A DNA stretch of 64,000 bases from positions 87,002 through 151,001 of the forward strand of contig DATDJI010000018.1 of the NCBI GenBank assembly GCA_036520615.1, read 5' to 3'. Under the pieces are notes generated by a model, which worked only from the letters and a program-made list of their open reading frames with translations, did no database searches and was not told where the DNA came from. Source of the stretch: CAMCXE01 sp036520615 (GTDB taxonomy: Bacteria > Pseudomonadota > Gammaproteobacteria > Pseudomonadales > Cellvibrionaceae). A program made the position numbers and the translations under genes. Shown here piece after piece: positions 1 through 10,700 of this stretch. Numbering within the stretch: position 1 is the first letter of the stretch; each line of letters opens with the position of its first letter.

Positions 1-125
1 CCTGCTATAGCTGTAATGAATGAGAAATTTTATCTGTGACATGGCTTAAATCCCGTAAACTTTTCCGTTATCGCTGTTCAAGTGAATGGGGATGACACAA
101 TTTAACGCGCGCAATGGCGGCTGAT

Positions 126-154
126 TTGACGTATTTTCTTGATATTCAAATACT
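126..154 (+). promoter_or_regulatory. candidate sigma-70 promoter for the pil-chp operon
   Basis: TTGACG at 126-131 matches the -35 consensus at 5 of 6 positions. A 17-base spacer follows, then AATACT at 149-154, which matches TATAAT at 4 of 6. It lies about 110 bases upstream of pilG, in a stretch with no other gene, and is oriented to drive the cluster. This is a visual match only; no transcript start is known. Confidence 0.4.
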
Positions 155-264
155 TATGGAATCGCCTGCGCAACTATGTTAAAAGAGCAAGCCCGCCAAA
201 AGGCTATGATGGATAACCTTTCTATGGCGATAATTTATTAAAACCACTGGTGTAGAGTCTGTCT

Positions 265-660
265 ATGGACGTGAATCTAGAACATCTTAAGGTGATGGTA
301 ATCGACGATAGTAAAACTATTCGTCGCACCGCAGAGACACTACTAAAAAAAGTAGGTTGTACTGTTGTCACCGCAACTGACGGCTTTGACGCCTTAGCTA
401 AAATTGCTGATACGCGCCCGGATATCATTTTTGTGGACATCATGATGCCGCGCTTGGATGGTTATCAAACCTGTGCACTAATCAAAAATAACAGCGAATT
501 TAAGTCCACGCCGGTCATTATGTTATCGAGCAAAGACGGCTTATTTGATAAGGCCAAAGGACGCATTGTCGGCTCAGACCAATACCTGACTAAGCCTTTT
601 AGCAAGGGCGAGTTACTCGGTGCAATTGAAGCACATGTTAAAACTACAAGCGCAGGCTGA
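265..660 (+). CDS. pilG: PilG, single-domain response regulator of twitching motility
   Basis: A stand-alone CheY-like receiver of 131 residues. In the Pseudomonas Pil-Chp system PilG is phosphorylated by ChpA and promotes type IV pilus extension and cAMP signalling. The acidic pair D14-D15, the phospho-acceptor D58 in FVDIMMPRLDG, and K110 in YLTKPF form the complete receiver active site. It is the first gene of a same-strand cluster that continues with pilH after 17 bases. The identification rests on the receiver plus the intact pilG-to-chpC gene order. In Pseudomonas gshB lies upstream, but it is not visible here. A second start is not needed: ATG 265 gives the usual family length. Confidence 0.95.
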   Translation: MDVNLEHLKVMVIDDSKTIRRTAETLLKKVGCTVVTATDGFDALAKIADTRPDIIFVDIMMPRLDGYQTCALIKNNSEFKSTPVIMLSSKDGLFDKAKGRIVGSDQYLTKPFSKGELLGAIEAHVKTTSAG

Positions 661-677
661 TAGGGAGCGGAGGTAAC

Positions 678-1040
678 ATGGCTCGTGTCTTGATTGTTGA
701 TGATTCACCGACAGAAACCTACAAACTTACCAGTATGCTGGAGAAACATGGGCATCAGGTGCTCACCGCAGGCAATGGTGCCGACGGCGTAGCCCTGGCC
801 AAAGCTCAATTGCCCGATGTGGTGCTAATGGATGTGGTAATGCCCGGGCTCAACGGCTTTCAGGCAACCCGGCAGCTTAATAAAGCGCCGGAAACCAATA
901 AGATCCCCGTGATTATAGTAACGACGAAAGATCAGGAAACGGATCGTGTGTGGGGAATGCGCCAGGGCGCTAAGGCCTATCTCACGAAGCCGATTGAAGA
1001 AAAAGAACTGATCAGCGTGATCGCTCACGTTAGCAACTAG
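678..1040 (+). CDS. pilH: PilH, single-domain response regulator of twitching motility
   Basis: The second CheY-like receiver of the pathway, 120 residues. In Pseudomonas PilH is the counterpart of PilG and is linked to pilus retraction or acts as a phosphate sink for ChpA. The receiver residues are D8-D9, acceptor D52 in LMDVVMPGLNG, and the lysine in YLTKPI. An AGCGGAGG Shine-Dalgarno sequence stands just before the ATG. The start follows pilG by 17 bases and pilI begins 7 bases after the stop, so co-transcription is very likely. The length and acceptor position agree with characterised PilH proteins. Confidence 0.95.
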   Translation: MARVLIVDDSPTETYKLTSMLEKHGHQVLTAGNGADGVALAKAQLPDVVLMDVVMPGLNGFQATRQLNKAPETNKIPVIIVTTKDQETDRVWGMRQGAKAYLTKPIEEKELISVIAHVSN

Positions 1041-1047
1041 GCCCTCT

Positions 1048-1593
1048 ATGACTGACGCTTCTGCTTTTGATGCCCTAACGAGTCTAGTCTCCCTCTCCAA
1101 AAAACATGCGGTGGGCCTGCCTGCGCAGGTGGATACGACGCCGCGTTGGAGCGGCATCGGTTTTTCGCTGTTGGGACGCAAATTTATTGCACCCATGCGG
1201 CAAATTGCAGAATTGTTGGAGGTGCCTGCGAGTATCACGCGCTTACCCGGTGTGCATCCTTGGGTCATAGGTCTTTCGAACGTGCGCGGGCGCTTATTGC
1301 CGCTGTTTGATATGGCGTATTTTTTTGGCGGTAAATCCCTTGGTCATCGCAAGCAGCAGCGTGTGTTGGTTATTGAAACAGAGGCGTATTTTAGTGGGCT
1401 GATTGTTGATCAAGCCTTTGGCATGCAGCACTTTACCGCTGATAAATTTAACGAAACGGTCGATGCTGTGCCGGAAGCTTTGGCGCCTTGCGTTAGGGGT
1501 TCATACACTGACCCATCGGGAATCTCCTGGGCCGTTTTTGATATGGGAACATTAGTGAAGGATCCGCGTTTTACCAACGCCTCTCTCATCTAA
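1048..1593 (+). CDS. pilI: PilI, CheW-like adaptor of the Pil-Chp system
   Basis: A CheW-fold adaptor of 181 residues, expected to couple the chemoreceptor PilJ to the kinase ChpA at the cell pole. The CheW core runs from about residue 35 to the end. It contains the stretch RLPGVHPWVIGLSNVRG and then LLPLFDM, the conserved loop and strand by which CheW proteins are recognised. It lies between pilH and pilJ as in Pseudomonas. A gap of about 106 bases separates it from pilJ and holds no evident gene or strong terminator, so read-through is assumed. Confidence 0.93.
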   Translation: MTDASAFDALTSLVSLSKKHAVGLPAQVDTTPRWSGIGFSLLGRKFIAPMRQIAELLEVPASITRLPGVHPWVIGLSNVRGRLLPLFDMAYFFGGKSLGHRKQQRVLVIETEAYFSGLIVDQAFGMQHFTADKFNETVDAVPEALAPCVRGSYTDPSGISWAVFDMGTLVKDPRFTNASLI

Positions 1594-1699
1594 AACACAC
1601 ATCGAAGCTGTGCGCCTGCGCGCCGCTTTACGAACAATAAAAGACTGAATGCCACACATATTCAAGGCAATTCGGGCGGTGTAACTAGCGGAGCAACCT

Positions 1700-3904
1700 A
1701 TGAAAATTGAATCCAGCAGCTTGATATCGCGATTTAAAGATAATCCGGCCTTGTCGATTTTAATCGTCTTATTAGGGTGTTTTGGTGTTCTGATCGCAGT
1801 GATGATTTATATCTTCCTGCGCGATGCCAAACAAGATGCCGAACACGAGCGGCATGTAGCTGAGTTGCGCGCATATTCCTATCGGCTAACTGCGCTTTCG
1901 CGCGATGCTACGGCCGGTAACAAAGCGGAATTTAAAACCCTGCGGCAAGTGATTGCCGATATGGATAAAACCTGGAAGGCGCTGCAAAACGCTGACAACG
2001 AAACCAAAGTACAGCTGGCGGATGAGTTAGCTGCATTTGAGAGCGTATGGAGCCGTACCAAACAGAGCTCGGAAGTTATTACCAATAACGAGGATTCAAT
2101 TATCCTCATGCACGATGTAGCAAAAACGCTTAATGAAGCGCTGCCGGAGTTGCAGGCCGAACACGACAACATCGTAGAATTGCTATTAGAAAATAAAGCC
2201 TCTGCTGAACAGGTATCCGTAGCACAACGTCAATCCTGGTTTGCCGAGCGAATTGGTCGAAACGTTGACCGCATGTTGCGCGGCGGCCTTGATGCGGATA
2301 AAGCAGCTGACGAATTCAAATTGGATGCGAGCCGTTTCGGTAAGGTATTAGATGCAATGAAAAGTGGTGACGCCAGTATGGGTATCGCCAAAATTAGCAA
2401 TCCTCAGGCGGTTGAGAGCCTTGATCGTATTTCCAAATTATTCGCCTTTGTAAGCGGCTCGATCAAAGATATTTACGAAAAATCCCCAGATTTATTTAGT
2501 GCGCGTCAGTCCACTAATGCCATTTTGGATGGCAGCCCGCTGTTGCAGCAGCGCCTCACCGAGCTGTCTGACCAGATCAAAAGCCTGCCTTCAAAACGCC
2601 GCGTTAACAACACCGCTATTTTGGTTGTAGTGGGCTGTGCGTTTGTGCTGCTGATTATCATCGGCTTGTTACTGAACAACGCCACCAATCGCCGCTTAAA
2701 AATTACCGGGGAAACCAACGAGCGCAACCAGAACGCTATTTTGCGCTTGCTTGATGAATTGGCAGACCTGGCCGATGGTGACTTAACTGCCACGGCCACG
2801 GTGACGGAAGATTTCACCGGCGCCATCGCCGATTCTATTAACTACACGATCGACCAATTGCGCGTGTTGGTATCACGTATTAACGACACCTCGGCTAACG
2901 TATCGGCAGCGTCTGAAGAGACACGTCAAACTGCTTTGCATCTGGCCCGTGCGTCTGAGCACCAGGCGCAGGAAATTGCTGGCGCCTCTGCAGCGGTAAA
3001 TGAAATGGCCGTAACTATCGATCAGGTGTCAGCCAACGCCGCCGAGTCCGCTCGAGTGGCCGAGCGGGCGGTATCGATCGCGTTCAACGGCGCCAAAGTG
3101 GTACAGAACACTATCCACGGTATGGATACGATCCGCGAGCAGATTCAAGATACTGCAAAACGAATTAAGCGCTTGGGTGAGTCCTCCCAAGAGATCGGCG
3201 ATATCGTAAGCTTGATCAACGACATCGCCGACCAAACCAACATTCTGGCTTTGAACGCTGCTATTCAGGCGTCTATGGCCGGGGATGCCGGACGCGGTTT
3301 CGCCGTGGTAGCGGATGAGGTACAGCGCCTTGCTGAGCGCTCCGCTACGGCTACTAAACAGATCGAAGCGCTGGTAAAAACCATTCAAAACGATACCACA
3401 GCGGCGGTAAATTCCATGGAGCAAACCACTGCAGAAGTGGTGCGCGGAGCTCGCTTGGCGCAGGACGCAGGTGTTGCTTTGGAGGAGATCGAAGCGGTAT
3501 CGGCCAACTTGGCTGAATTGATTCAAAACATCTCCAACGCGGCGCGTCAGCAGTCCACATCGGCGGGCCATATCTCCAATACGATGAACGTAATTCAGGA
3601 ATTCACCTCACAAACCTCTGCAGGTACCAGCGCAACAGCAACGGCTATTGGGCGGCTGGCGCATATGGCCATCGAACTGCACGAATCTGTGGCGGGCTTT
3701 AAATTGCCCGAGGAGATGAATTCCTCAGCGGGCAAACGCTTGCGAGCAGCCCCTGCCGTACAGGTCGCACCAGCCGTGGCGGCTGCCGCTCATCACGCCG
3801 AGGAGACAGAAGCTGAATTCGAGTTTTCGCTGGATGAAGATGTTTTTGCAGACGGTGACGAAGGCGTAAACCCCTTTGCCAACGATGACACGCGCAAATC
3901 CTAA
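1700..3904 (+). CDS. pilJ: PilJ, methyl-accepting chemoreceptor of type IV pili
   Basis: The membrane chemoreceptor that feeds surface or pilus-tension signals to ChpA; 734 residues. One membrane segment lies near residues 18-42 and a second near 306-328. Between them is a helical periplasmic PilJ-type sensor. A HAMP-like region and a long coiled-coil signalling domain follow. The hairpin tip carries the PilJ-specific variant NAAIQASMAGDAGRGFAVV, where ordinary receptors have NAAIEAARAGE. An acidic tail (about residues 700-734) ends in DDTRKS. An AGCGGAGC Shine-Dalgarno sequence precedes ATG 1700. Position and tip sequence make the assignment secure; the ligand cannot be read from sequence. 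Confidence 0.95.
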   Translation: MKIESSSLISRFKDNPALSILIVLLGCFGVLIAVMIYIFLRDAKQDAEHERHVAELRAYSYRLTALSRDATAGNKAEFKTLRQVIADMDKTWKALQNADNETKVQLADELAAFESVWSRTKQSSEVITNNEDSIILMHDVAKTLNEALPELQAEHDNIVELLLENKASAEQVSVAQRQSWFAERIGRNVDRMLRGGLDADKAADEFKLDASRFGKVLDAMKSGDASMGIAKISNPQAVESLDRISKLFAFVSGSIKDIYEKSPDLFSARQSTNAILDGSPLLQQRLTELSDQIKSLPSKRRVNNTAILVVVGCAFVLLIIIGLLLNNATNRRLKITGETNERNQNAILRLLDELADLADGDLTATATVTEDFTGAIADSINYTIDQLRVLVSRINDTSANVSAASEETRQTALHLARASEHQAQEIAGASAAVNEMAVTIDQVSANAAESARVAERAVSIAFNGAKVVQNTIHGMDTIREQIQDTAKRIKRLGESSQEIGDIVSLINDIADQTNILALNAAIQASMAGDAGRGFAVVADEVQRLAERSATATKQIEALVKTIQNDTTAAVNSMEQTTAEVVRGARLAQDAGVALEEIEAVSANLAELIQNISNAARQQSTSAGHISNTMNVIQEFTSQTSAGTSATATAIGRLAHMAIELHESVAGFKLPEEMNSSAGKRLRAAPAVQVAPAVAAAAHHAEETEAEFEFSLDEDVFADGDEGVNPFANDDTRKS

Positions 3905-3925
3905 GGCGCTGCGCCCGCATAGTTT

Positions 3926-4771
3926 ATGATCTGGTCATTGCAGGCAGTACCGGACATTTCTGATCAGGAGTTTGCTCTTTGGAGCAAACTGTTAGAGGAG
4001 CGTGCGGGCATTTATTTGTCGGCTCAGCAGCGCACGTTTTTACAAACTCAAGTTGTTATGCGCATGCGTGAACTGGGTTTAGCTGACTTTACCAGTTACT
4101 ACCAACTCATCATCGATGGCGTGGCCGGTATGGTGGAGTGGTCGCGGCTAATCGACCGTTTAGTCGTTAAAGAAACCAGTTTTTTTCGCCATACGCCCTC
4201 CTACGATTTTGTTTCCCGCCATTTAACGCAACATCTTGAGGAGACCGCACAGCATAGTTATGAAGTGTGGAGCGTAGGCTGTTCTACCGGTGAAGAGCCG
4301 TATTCATTGGCCATGGTATTAGCAGAGGGGTTTGCAGCCGCCCACCGGGAGCCTTTGTTTGGGATTACCGCCACCGATATCAGCCGCGCCGCGCTATCAT
4401 TGGCAAAAAATGCTATTTATACCGAGCGTAAGTTGGGCTTTATCGCTCCAGCGCTGCGCGAAAAATACTTGATAGCTGTAGAGGATGGGCGTTTTCAAAT
4501 TGCCAGGTCGCTGCGCGAGCGAATTTGTTTTAATCAGGCCAATCTGCTGGATATCAACGAAATGCCCGCAGTGCAGGTAGATTTAATTTACTGTCAAAAC
4601 TTGTTGGTTTACTTTCGTCGCTGGTTGCGCGAAAAAATCCTCAATGCATTTGTGCAGCGGCTTAAACCCGGCGGTGCTTTAGTCATCGGGTTAGGCGAGG
4701 TACTGGATTGGTCGCATCCATCCATGCAGCGCGCCTCGTACGATGCTGCACAAGCTTATATACACAAATAA
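3926..4771 (+). CDS. pilK: PilK, CheR-type chemoreceptor methyltransferase
   Basis: An S-adenosylmethionine-dependent glutamate O-methyltransferase of the CheR family, 281 residues. It is expected to methylate PilJ and adjust its sensitivity. The N-terminal helical CheR domain covers about residues 10-75. It is followed by KETSFFR (82-88), the family signature, and by the SAM-binding loop VGCSTGEEPYS (117-127). IYCQNLLVYF near residue 230 corresponds to the CheR motif usually written CRNVLIYF, with N replaced here by Q and R by N-L; this is a mild deviation. It starts 21 bases after pilJ and ends 17 bases before chpA. Confidence 0.92.
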   Translation: MIWSLQAVPDISDQEFALWSKLLEERAGIYLSAQQRTFLQTQVVMRMRELGLADFTSYYQLIIDGVAGMVEWSRLIDRLVVKETSFFRHTPSYDFVSRHLTQHLEETAQHSYEVWSVGCSTGEEPYSLAMVLAEGFAAAHREPLFGITATDISRAALSLAKNAIYTERKLGFIAPALREKYLIAVEDGRFQIARSLRERICFNQANLLDINEMPAVQVDLIYCQNLLVYFRRWLREKILNAFVQRLKPGGALVIGLGEVLDWSHPSMQRASYDAAQAYIHK

Positions 4772-4788
4772 GAAACGGGACTCCATCA

Positions 4789-7700
4789 ATGGGAGAACAA
4801 CGCAACTACGCAGCCCTTGACTGGGTAGTAGGTGAAATAGGCGAAACCCTCAAAGAGGCTCGCCAGGCGCTCGAGGCCTTCGTGGAAGATCCGCGCGATG
4901 TATCGCGTCTGCGTTTTTGTCTAACCCATATTCACCAGGTGTTAGGCTCGCTGCAGATGATCGAATTTCACGGCGCCGCTCTGATTGCAGAAGAGGTGGA
5001 GCTGCTGGCGCAATCGCTGATTCAAAATACCGTCACCCACGTCCATGAAGCGCAAGAAGTCTTGATGCGCGCCCTGCTGCAGCTGCCGATTTACCTTGAG
5101 CACGTACAGCGTTTCAAAGACGATCATCCCGGCGTGCTCTTACCGTTGCTGAACGATATTCGTGCCGTACGTAAACAGCCTTTTTTAAGTGAGTCGGGTT
5201 TATTCGCACCGGACTTAAGTCGCGTCAACCACATCATTGATGACCGTCATCCGGTTTTACAGGACCGCGCAAAGCTAATTCAAGCGTTAAAAAAGCTGCG
5301 CGAGATGTATCAATACGCTGCTGCGAGCCTGCTTAAAGACATCAAAATTAGCGAAAACCTTGAGTACATTGACAAGGTTTGTACGCGCGTTGAGTTAATG
5401 AGCCGTGGCACTCACGCCTTTGTCCTTTGGCAGGCCGCTTGTGGTGTTGTAGAAAACCTGCGCTCAGATGAGATTGAGTTGTCTGCTGCTGTGCGCAGCC
5501 TGTTGCGCCGTTTGGCGCGGGAGTTAAAAGTACTGGCGGAAAATGCCCCGGCAGCCTTTGACGCCCCGGTTGATGAAAACCTGTTGCGCAACTTGCTGTA
5601 TTACACCGCGCGCGCCGAACGCATGGGGCCGCATGGCCAGGCTTTGCGGCAGAAATACCATTTGGATAAAGCGCTAAAAGACGGTGCTGAGACCGGTCGG
5701 CACTTTCATAAAACTATGATTAGTGCCCCGGACCCGGAAGCAATTCGCTCTGTCGTCGCCGCGCTGCAGGAAGAGCTCAATACCGTTAAACATATTCTCG
5801 GCATGACGCTCGCAGGCCAAGCGGGTGTCTCAGATATGGAAGAAATACTGCCGATAATGAAGCGCCTCGCTGATACATTGGCGGTATTGGCCATTCCCGA
5901 ATTGCGCAAATTCGCCCAGGATCAATACGATCAGTTGGCGCATAGCTGCCGTGTAGGCAGCATCGATCCTGAGCAATTGGTGAATCTCGCCGGGCGCATC
6001 GTTGAAATCGAACACAAGTTAGATGCTGTAAGCAAAAGCGCTGGTAAGCGCGACCTGGCCAACCTTGATGGCCGCCAAATCGAGGTGGATAGCGCTAAAG
6101 AAACTGTAATTCGTGAAAGCCGCTTAGGGCTTGAGCAGTGCAAAGAAGCCATCGTTGAGTTCTATGCCTCTAAATGGGATCGCAATTATCTAACCGCCGC
6201 GCCTGATTTATTGGCCAATATCCGCGGCGGCCTGAGCATGATTGGTGAGGGTCGCGCAGCAGCTGCGCTTGAAGCCTGTAGCCGTTTCATTCAACAGCAA
6301 TTTTTAAGCGCGGATTACATCCCCGATGCCGCCTCGTTAACGGCGTTGGCAAATGCCGTTGAAGGCGTTGATTACTATCTTGAGCGCATGCTTGAGCAAA
6401 CCGTTGTCAGCGATGTGACACGCTTTTTGCTCCTCGCTGAAGAGAACCTGCGCCAGCTTAATTACCCGGCCAAAGGGCGAGAGCGGGCTGAAGCGCCAGC
6501 TGTTGCTGAACCTATAAAAGCTGCGGGGCCATCGCCGTATAAGCACTTGACTGCACAAGCTGCGAACGCGCCGACCATCGAAGCGACTGCTTCAAGCCCC
6601 GTGCTTGCAAATGAGCGAGTAGACGTTGGCCAGGCGCAAGCCTTAGCAAGCGCGAGTTCCACTGTACCTTTTGTGCAGCCCACGGCTGAGCCCGCACCGC
6701 AGCCGAAAACCCCCAGCGCACCTGTAATAACTGCGCCCGAGGCTTCAATTCATAGCGATGACTCGAGTGCAGAGCTGAGTGCTGAAGAAGAATCTGAGGA
6801 AAATAACCTCATCGATGACGAAATCATCGAGGTATTCATTGAGGAGGCCGGTGAGGTGTTGGCCACGCTGGATGAATACTATCCGCAATGGACTCAAGCT
6901 CTCGATAATTCGGAATTACTCACGGTAATCCGCCGCGCGTTTCATACCCTCAAGGGCTCAGGCCGCATGGTCGGGGCGCAGGATGTGGGGGAAGTGGCGT
7001 GGTCTGTGGAGAATATGCTGAACCGAGTCTTGGATCGCAGCATAAGCGTGCAGGATGTTCACTTAATCTTTATCAACCGCGTTATGGGCTTTATGCCCGC
7101 GCTAGTGGATGCGTTTGCCGGGCGCAAGCGCAACCCGGATCCTGCGCTGACGCAACAATTAATTGGCCTAGGCCAGGCACTGGCGCGGGGTGAAGTTCCT
7201 GAGTTGGCGTCTGCTGAGGTAGAGCAGGAGCTTGAAGGGGATGACGAGCAAACTATTCTGTTTGATTTGTTCGCCTCCGAAGCCATTACCCATCTTGTCG
7301 TGGTCGATGCTTTTATTGCGCACATGCGCGACTTGGCACCACTGTTTACGCCTCCTTCGGACAGCTTGCAACGTGCTTTGCACACGCTCAAGGGCAGTGC
7401 GCACATGGCCAATGTCGTACCCGTGGCGAGTATCACTACACCGCTTGAATCGTTTTCCAAAGAACTGCGCGCGTACCAGGTTAATTTAAATGCCGATATC
7501 CTGCAGTTGCTACAGGACGCGTCAAGCTATGTACACGGCGTCGTTGCCGATATTAAAGCGCGCCGCGCACCCAGCATTCCCGCCGCTGAGCAGTTTATTG
7601 CCCGTGTACATGAGCTAAAAGAATTGTATTTGGATCATTTGATCCGCATGAAAGAACAGGTCTCTCCAGACGGCCACAAACAGGTGGACCCGCGTCTGTT

Positions 7701-10700
7701 AACTATCTTCATGGCCGAAGATATGCGTTTGTTGCTTGATGCCGATCAAATCCTTAACCGTTGGCAACATGACGCGTCCGAAGACCAAACGGTCCGCAAT
7801 CTCGTTGAGGAACTTGGCCGCTTACAGGCCGGTGCCGCTCAAGCCAATTTGCCGGAGATGGCTCAGTTCAGTGGCCATTTAGCGCTGCTGCATGAATTGG
7901 CGCTAGTGGCATTGCCGCAGGCGAATGAAGCCTATTTAGAGCATTTAGTGCCCGCCCACGAATTTTTGTTGGATATGGTTGATGCCGTGGCGGCAGGGCA
8001 AAACCTGCCAGAAATTCCTCATGTAATGCAGCAAGCACTGACAGATCTCTACCGCGAATTAAGCGATAGCTTGGCTGCGCAGCATATGGGCACTGATGAG
8101 CAGCTGGTACTGACAAGTGTTGAAGCGCTTGAGGCGAATCTTGATGAATCTGCACATGCAGATACCTACGAAGAAGCGGTAGATGCAGAAGAGGCTGAAT
8201 TTTTAGAGGTCAGTCAGTCGGAAGCCTTAGTAGAAGAGACAGAGAGTTCTGAACATGCGTTTGAAGCTGAGCATTATTATATAAATGAAGACGAGTTTGA
8301 GTTGCCAGGGGTCGATGAGCTTGAGGCAGCGGTAGAAGCTCAAACGATGGAATTTGAAGGCCAAGATCTAGCAGATGCAGAATCGGAATACGCAGAATTA
8401 AAAGCATCGGAAGAGGCAGTTGCTGAGAAGACGTTTGTAGAAGAAACCCTTGCAGAAGAGGTGGATGATGCGGACTTGTTCGGTACCTTAACTACAGAAG
8501 AGATTCTCGAATTACAGAGCGAGAATGTTGAGCCGCAAGAGGAGAGCCTGGATCTGGGCGCGTATGCTTCAGCAGCTGAAGACCCACTGCTTGGCGACAT
8601 GGATTTGGATCTTGTTACCTCTATCGACAGCCACCTCAGTGCCGACGATACGCACTCATTATTGGAGACTGCGGGAGATGACCTGTTATTGCCCAGTGCG
8701 GCAGAAACGTTCGCCGCTGATGTGGAAGAGGATGAGGTAATCGTACCTTTGCTGGACGAGTTAGTGGAGGTGGGCGCGGATGATGAACCGGTTATTAGCG
8801 CTGTCGACGACTTCGACCCTATTCCCGTCGTCACCGAAGCCCTCGATCTGGATGCTATAGAGCAGAGCGATACGGAGCTCAGCCAGGCGCCAGATGAGGT
8901 GTTTGACACCAGTTATACCCTTGATCTGGACGAGGGTTATAGCGGCGATGACAGCTTGACGGCGGATGATGATCAGATTGCATTGGGAAATTTTGACCTT
9001 GGGGATGAGGACTTAGCGGATCTATTAATTCGGGCAGATGAGCCAGTAATTCGAGCAGGTGAGCCGACAGAGGAGCCTGTTCCTGCAGATGCACATAAAG
9101 CCGCTGTTAGCACTTCATTTATCCCGCAGTCGACTACTGCTCAATCAACGAGCGATGCGTCCGCTGCCCAGCGGGTAGAAGACGACTTCGATCCGGAAAT
9201 CTTAGAGATTTTCCTCGAAGAAGCCGACGAGCTGATGGAAGAGCTCGATGAATCTATCCACACCTGGGAATCCGATTGGGATAGCGTTGATGCGCCCGAC
9301 GTAATGAAGCGCGCCCTGCATACGCTCAAAGGCGGCGCCCGTTTGGCCTCGCAGATTCAACTTGGCGAGCTTACGCACAATTATGAAAGTTATCTGATTA
9401 GCGTCGGTGGTCCACGCGGAGATGTGAATTTCTTCGCCACGATCCTCGCTTATCAAGACCAGTTGCTCAAATCTATTCGTAAGTCGCGCCTGTTAATGGA
9501 TGGTGCACCGGCAGAAGCTCTTGAGGAGTCGGCACCGACAGTTGCTGCGCCTACGCTTACAACAAAAGTCAGTGAACCGCATACTTCCACCAGCCCAGTA
9601 CCGTTTCTCAGCAGTAAAAATGTAGTGTCGGTGGCGCCGGTCGATACCAAAGAGGTGGTGGAGGCATTCGCAAGCTCGGTAGTGACGAATCTGCCAGATT
9701 TTGTCGCCCGCTCGAAAGGCGGCTCCCAAGAGGTGATCAAAGTTTCTTCCGACTTGTTGGAAGAGCTTGTAAACCTCGCCGGAGAAACCTCCATTAGCCG
9801 TGGCCGTATTGAACAGCAAATTAAGGGTTTTGGTACCGCTATCAATGAAATCGACGGCACATTGCGCCGCTTGCAAGAGCAGCTGCGCCGCCTCGATATT
9901 GAAACTGAAGCGCAGATTCTTTTCCGCCAAGAGCAACTGGCCGAAAACGAAGCGTTCGACCCGCTGGAAATGGACCGTTATTCCCAGTTGCAGCAGCTCT
10001 CGCGCTCGCTGACCGAATCAGCCTCTGACTTGGTTGACCTTAAACGTACGCTTAGTGAAAAGGTTAAAGACACAGAAGCCATTTTACTGCAGCAATCGCG
10101 CATCAACTCGTCCTTACAAGAAGGCTTAATGCGCTCGCGCATGGTGCCCTTCTCCCGCTTGGTACCGCGCCTGCGCCGTATCGTGCGGCAGGTTGCGGGC
10201 GAGTTAGGTAAACACGTTAGCTTTGAGCTGGATAATGTTGAAGGCGAAATGGATCGCTCAGTGCTTGAGCGCATGGTGGCTCCGTTAGAGCATATGCTGC
10301 GCAACGCGGTGGATCACGGCATTGAGCCACCGGCGGAGCGGTTGAGCAAAGGCAAACCTGAGTTTGGCCGCATCCTTTTGTCACTGGCTCGCGAAGGCAG
10401 CGATATTTTGTTACGTCTGGCTGATGATGGACGCGGTATCAGCCTGGACAAGGTGCGCAAAAAAGCGGTTGAGCGCGGCTTAATGGCCGAAAACTCCCAG
10501 CTGAGCGACCATGAAGTCATGCAGTTTATTTTGCAGGCGGGCTTTAGCACGGCAGAGAGTGTCACGCAGATTTCCGGCCGCGGTGTCGGCATGGATGTGG
10601 TGGCCGCTGAAATTAAACAGCTGGGCGGCTCAATGACTATTGAGTCGCGCAGCGGTGTCGGCTCGCAATTTACTGTGCGCTTGCCGTTTACCGTTTCGGT

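Noticed and set aside
35..52. CRP/Vfr-like half-site TGTGAC upstream of pilG
   Set aside because: Only one half of the palindrome is present, and it is far from the candidate promoter.
4708..4788. 27-codon N-terminal extension of chpA
   Set aside because: It overlaps pilK in another frame and shows no conserved character; ATG 4789 lies just after the pilK stop.
8340..8909. Long Ser-rich minus-strand frame inside chpA
   Set aside because: Antisense shadow of the acidic linker codons, with no ribosome site or family features.
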